Origin: Spirochaetaceae bacterium
GTDB lineage: Bacteria > Spirochaetota > Spirochaetia > Treponematales > Breznakiellaceae
NCBI GenBank assembly: GCA_031280455.1
Contig: JAITGR010000046.1
Coordinates: 1 to 7,370, forward strand
Reading direction: 5' to 3'
DNA: 7,370 nt
Shown: positions 6,051-7,370 of the stretch, piece by piece
How positions within the stretch are numbered: position 1 is the stretch's first letter
Layout of the letters: every line of letters starts with the position of its first letter
Translations under genes and position numbers: made by a program
The notes under the pieces: model-generated
What the model was told of the DNA's origin: nothing
Databases searched by the model: none
Seen by the model: the letters and a program-made list of their open reading frames with translations, nothing else

Positions 6051-6941
6051 TTAGTAGTACGGCAGCCAGCCGCCTTGTACCGGCGGCGGCGGATTCGCCT
6101 GTCTTTGCACCGTTTTTTTCGTTTCCGGCTTTTTCGTTTCCGGCTTTTCTTTTTTTTGCAGATGGCGGGAAACAGACAAGGCCGCGCCAAAACGCCAAGC
6201 CTCAAAACCGGCTGTTTCATTCCGCAGCATCTGCACGAGCGGGCAGTACACGACCACGCGCAGACCAAGCCGCCAGTTTTTAACAATGGGGTAGTCAAAG
6301 CCGAGTTCAAACGAAGGGTACAAAAAGCGCGCGTTCTCCCAAAAATAATCGCGAATTGCGCCGGTTTGCTCGCGCGCCTCCGGTATTTCCGGCTCGCCCA
6401 GGCCCGGCGCTTCGCTTACCACGCGCATATCCGCCGTAAAGCCCAGGCTGGTGTGCAGCATAAATTTTGCCAGCGGGATGATTAGTTTGGCCTGGACGCC
6501 GGGGATAAAGCCCAAAACAAAACTTTGGCGGTTTTCAATCTCCGCCGGATACGGCCTGCCGTTATGCAGGAGGTAGTAGGCCCAGTACACGCCCAGACCG
6601 GCCTCCAGGGCGAGGTTGACCCGTCCCTTTTTCATAAGCATCCAGTCAAAGCTGAAGCACGGCATACCGATAACCGGCGCGGGCGCAGTCTGTATGCCGC
6701 CGTCCTCGTTAAAAAAAACCGTTGCGGCGCTTACGCTGATAATCCAGTCCGGCACTGGCGGGGGAGGTTCCTGTGGCGCGGCGGCGGCTTTCTGCGCCGG
6801 ACTGCCGCCGTCTTGGCCGCCCCCTGCGCTTTCCGCAGCGCTCGCCGGCGGGGTTTCCGCGTCCTGCGCCGGAGCGGGAACTGCCGGAAGCAAAAGCGCG
6901 CAACAGCAGACGGCAAAAACGATAGTGCGGTACGGTCTCAC
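6051..6941 (-). CDS. Secreted or outer-membrane hypothetical protein
   Basis: I do not recognise a named family. The 296-residue product begins with a signal peptide (residues 1-25, hydrophobic core FAVCCCALLLPAV, likely cleavage after APA at 23-25). An Ala/Pro/Gly/Gln-rich low-complexity linker follows (about 27-64). A body at about 65-260 alternates hydrophobic and polar residues with many aromatics, such as VNLALEAGLGVYWAYYLL and FELGFDYPIVKNWRLGLRV. This resembles the short beta-strands of an outer-membrane barrel. The tail (261-296) is basic and then proline-rich: two copies of KPETK, a PPPP run, and a terminal WLPYY. The start is GTG at 6939-6941 with only a weak Shine-Dalgarno (GAAAG). 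It lies 72 bases upstream of the EEP lipoprotein gene on the same strand, suggesting an envelope operon. Barrel topology is inference. Confidence 0.7.
   Translation of the reverse strand: MRPYRTIVFAVCCCALLLPAVPAPAQDAETPPASAAESAGGGQDGGSPAQKAAAAPQEPPPPVPDWIISVSAATVFFNEDGGIQTAPAPVIGMPCFSFDWMLMKKGRVNLALEAGLGVYWAYYLLHNGRPYPAEIENRQSFVLGFIPGVQAKLIIPLAKFMLHTSLGFTADMRVVSEAPGLGEPEIPEAREQTGAIRDYFWENARFLYPSFELGFDYPIVKNWRLGLRVVVYCPLVQMLRNETAGFEAWRFGAALSVSRHLQKKEKPETKKPETKKTVQRQANPPPPVQGGWLPYY
6120..6148. repeat. Tandem 15-base direct repeat encoding KPETK twice
   Basis: The plus-strand unit cgtttccggcttttt (6120-6134) is followed at once by a second copy, cgtttccggctttt (6135-6148), which matches over 14 bases. 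On the minus strand the pair encodes the doubled KPETK in the tail of the hypothetical envelope protein. The length is a multiple of three, so gain or loss of a copy would keep the frame. Confidence 0.7.
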
Positions 6942-6995
6942 GCTTTCAATATACTATATTTCAGAAAAAAGTGCGGATGCCGTTACTTCTTGTTG

Positions 6996-7034
6996 AAAAA
7001 AACAACAGTCGTGCAAAAGCAACCGACTTTTGCA
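6996..7034 (-). terminator. Terminator-like hairpin after the truncated CAP-type gene
   Basis: The arms tgcaaaag (7012-7019) and cttttgca (7027-7034) form a perfect eight-base stem with a seven-base loop. Read on the minus strand, a run of seven T follows (7002-6996) after a nine-base gap. It begins 32 bases after the stop of the minus-strand gene at 7067. The stem is A/T-rich and the T-run is displaced, so termination may be weak. The remaining intergenic sequence, 6942-6995, shows AT-rich tatagtatatt just before the next start and nothing else clear. Confidence 0.45.
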
Positions 7035-7066
7035 ACAGGCTCAATTCTCATTTAATCATTGCTTTC

Positions 7067-7370
7067 TTATGGCAGGCTGAAAAACCGGACGCTGTACTGA
7101 ATTGTCGCGGGGTTGTCCCCTTTGGGGCGCAGTCCTGTAATCACGACTGTGTAATGGCCGTCCGCGGGGTAGATGGCATAGTCGGGCCTAAAAATAATGG
7201 CGTTGTTCACGCCGTAATTGCCGTGGTTGATGTAAAAATGCTTGCCGCAGCCTTCAAAAAACTCCGAAACCTCTCCCAGCGTGTGGTCTGTGAGGGTAAC
7301 GCGCACGCCTTGCAGGTCAGCCGCGGACGTATTGTATTTTTCCGGGTTAAGCGAGACGCTCCACACCGTG
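7067..7370 (-). CDS. C-terminal part of a probable CAP-domain (SCP-like) extracellular protein, 5' end cut by window edge
   Basis: The reading frame is open to the right edge, so the N-terminus, including any signal peptide, is missing. About 100 residues remain. They look like a beta-sandwich domain: a start of WSVSLNPEKYN, then VRVTLTDHTLG, then YINHGNYGVNNAIIFRP, then HYTVVITGL, ending TIQYSVRFFSLP. I recall this pattern (WSV-LNP-Y, NxGYG-IIFRP, D-TIxYxVxFFxL) as the C-terminal module following the CAP domain in clostridial and treponemal extracellular proteins. The CAP domain itself lies outside the window, so the assignment rests on the tail alone. It is first in the minus-strand envelope cluster, 125 bases upstream of the next gene, with a terminator-like hairpin between. 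Confidence 0.55.
   Translation of the reverse strand, partial: TVWSVSLNPEKYNTSAADLQGVRVTLTDHTLGEVSEFFEGCGKHFYINHGNYGVNNAIIFRPDYAIYPADGHYTVVITGLRPKGDNPATIQYSVRFFSLP

Overview
The window looks like ordinary chromosome of a spirochaete, most likely a fairly GC-rich, host-associated Treponema-like bacterium. Evidence for this is the adjacent DUF4912 / GH57 (DUF1957) gene pair, a divIC/ftsB-like gene with a treponeme-type layout, and a loose spirochaete-style lipobox. This placement comes from remembered family distribution and was not searched; I hold it at about 0.6. Several genes start with GTG, so start sites need care.

Layout, left to right. (1) 1-965, minus strand: a two-gene unit, a TSCPD-domain protein followed 18 bases later by tcdA (tRNA t6A37 dehydratase), which runs off the left edge. 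(2) 966-1251: a divergent intergenic region of 286 bases filled with a run of perfect inverted repeats; it appears to be non-coding. (3) 1252-4246, plus strand: a three-gene unit, a PgsA-type CDP-alcohol phosphatidyltransferase, a DUF4912 protein starting 5 bases after it, and a GH57/DUF1957 glucan branching-type protein. (4) 4271-7370, minus strand, convergent with unit 3 across a 24-base gap. In transcription order it reads: a truncated gene with a CAP-protein-type C-terminal domain, a terminator-like hairpin, a secreted or outer-membrane hypothetical protein, an exported endonuclease/exonuclease/phosphatase-family lipoprotein, and a small FtsB/DivIC-like septum protein with an extra C-terminal membrane helix.

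The plus-strand unit suggests membrane phospholipid synthesis next to alpha-glucan (glycogen-like) metabolism. The minus-strand unit on the right is an envelope cluster: three of its four products carry, or probably carry, export signals or membrane segments.

I see no mobile-element genes, CRISPR array, tRNA or rRNA, and no convincing new multi-gene system. The items most worth a second look are the inverted-repeat array at 983-1168, the apparent Asp-to-Asn change at the GH57 acid/base position, and the two-helix FtsB-like protein.
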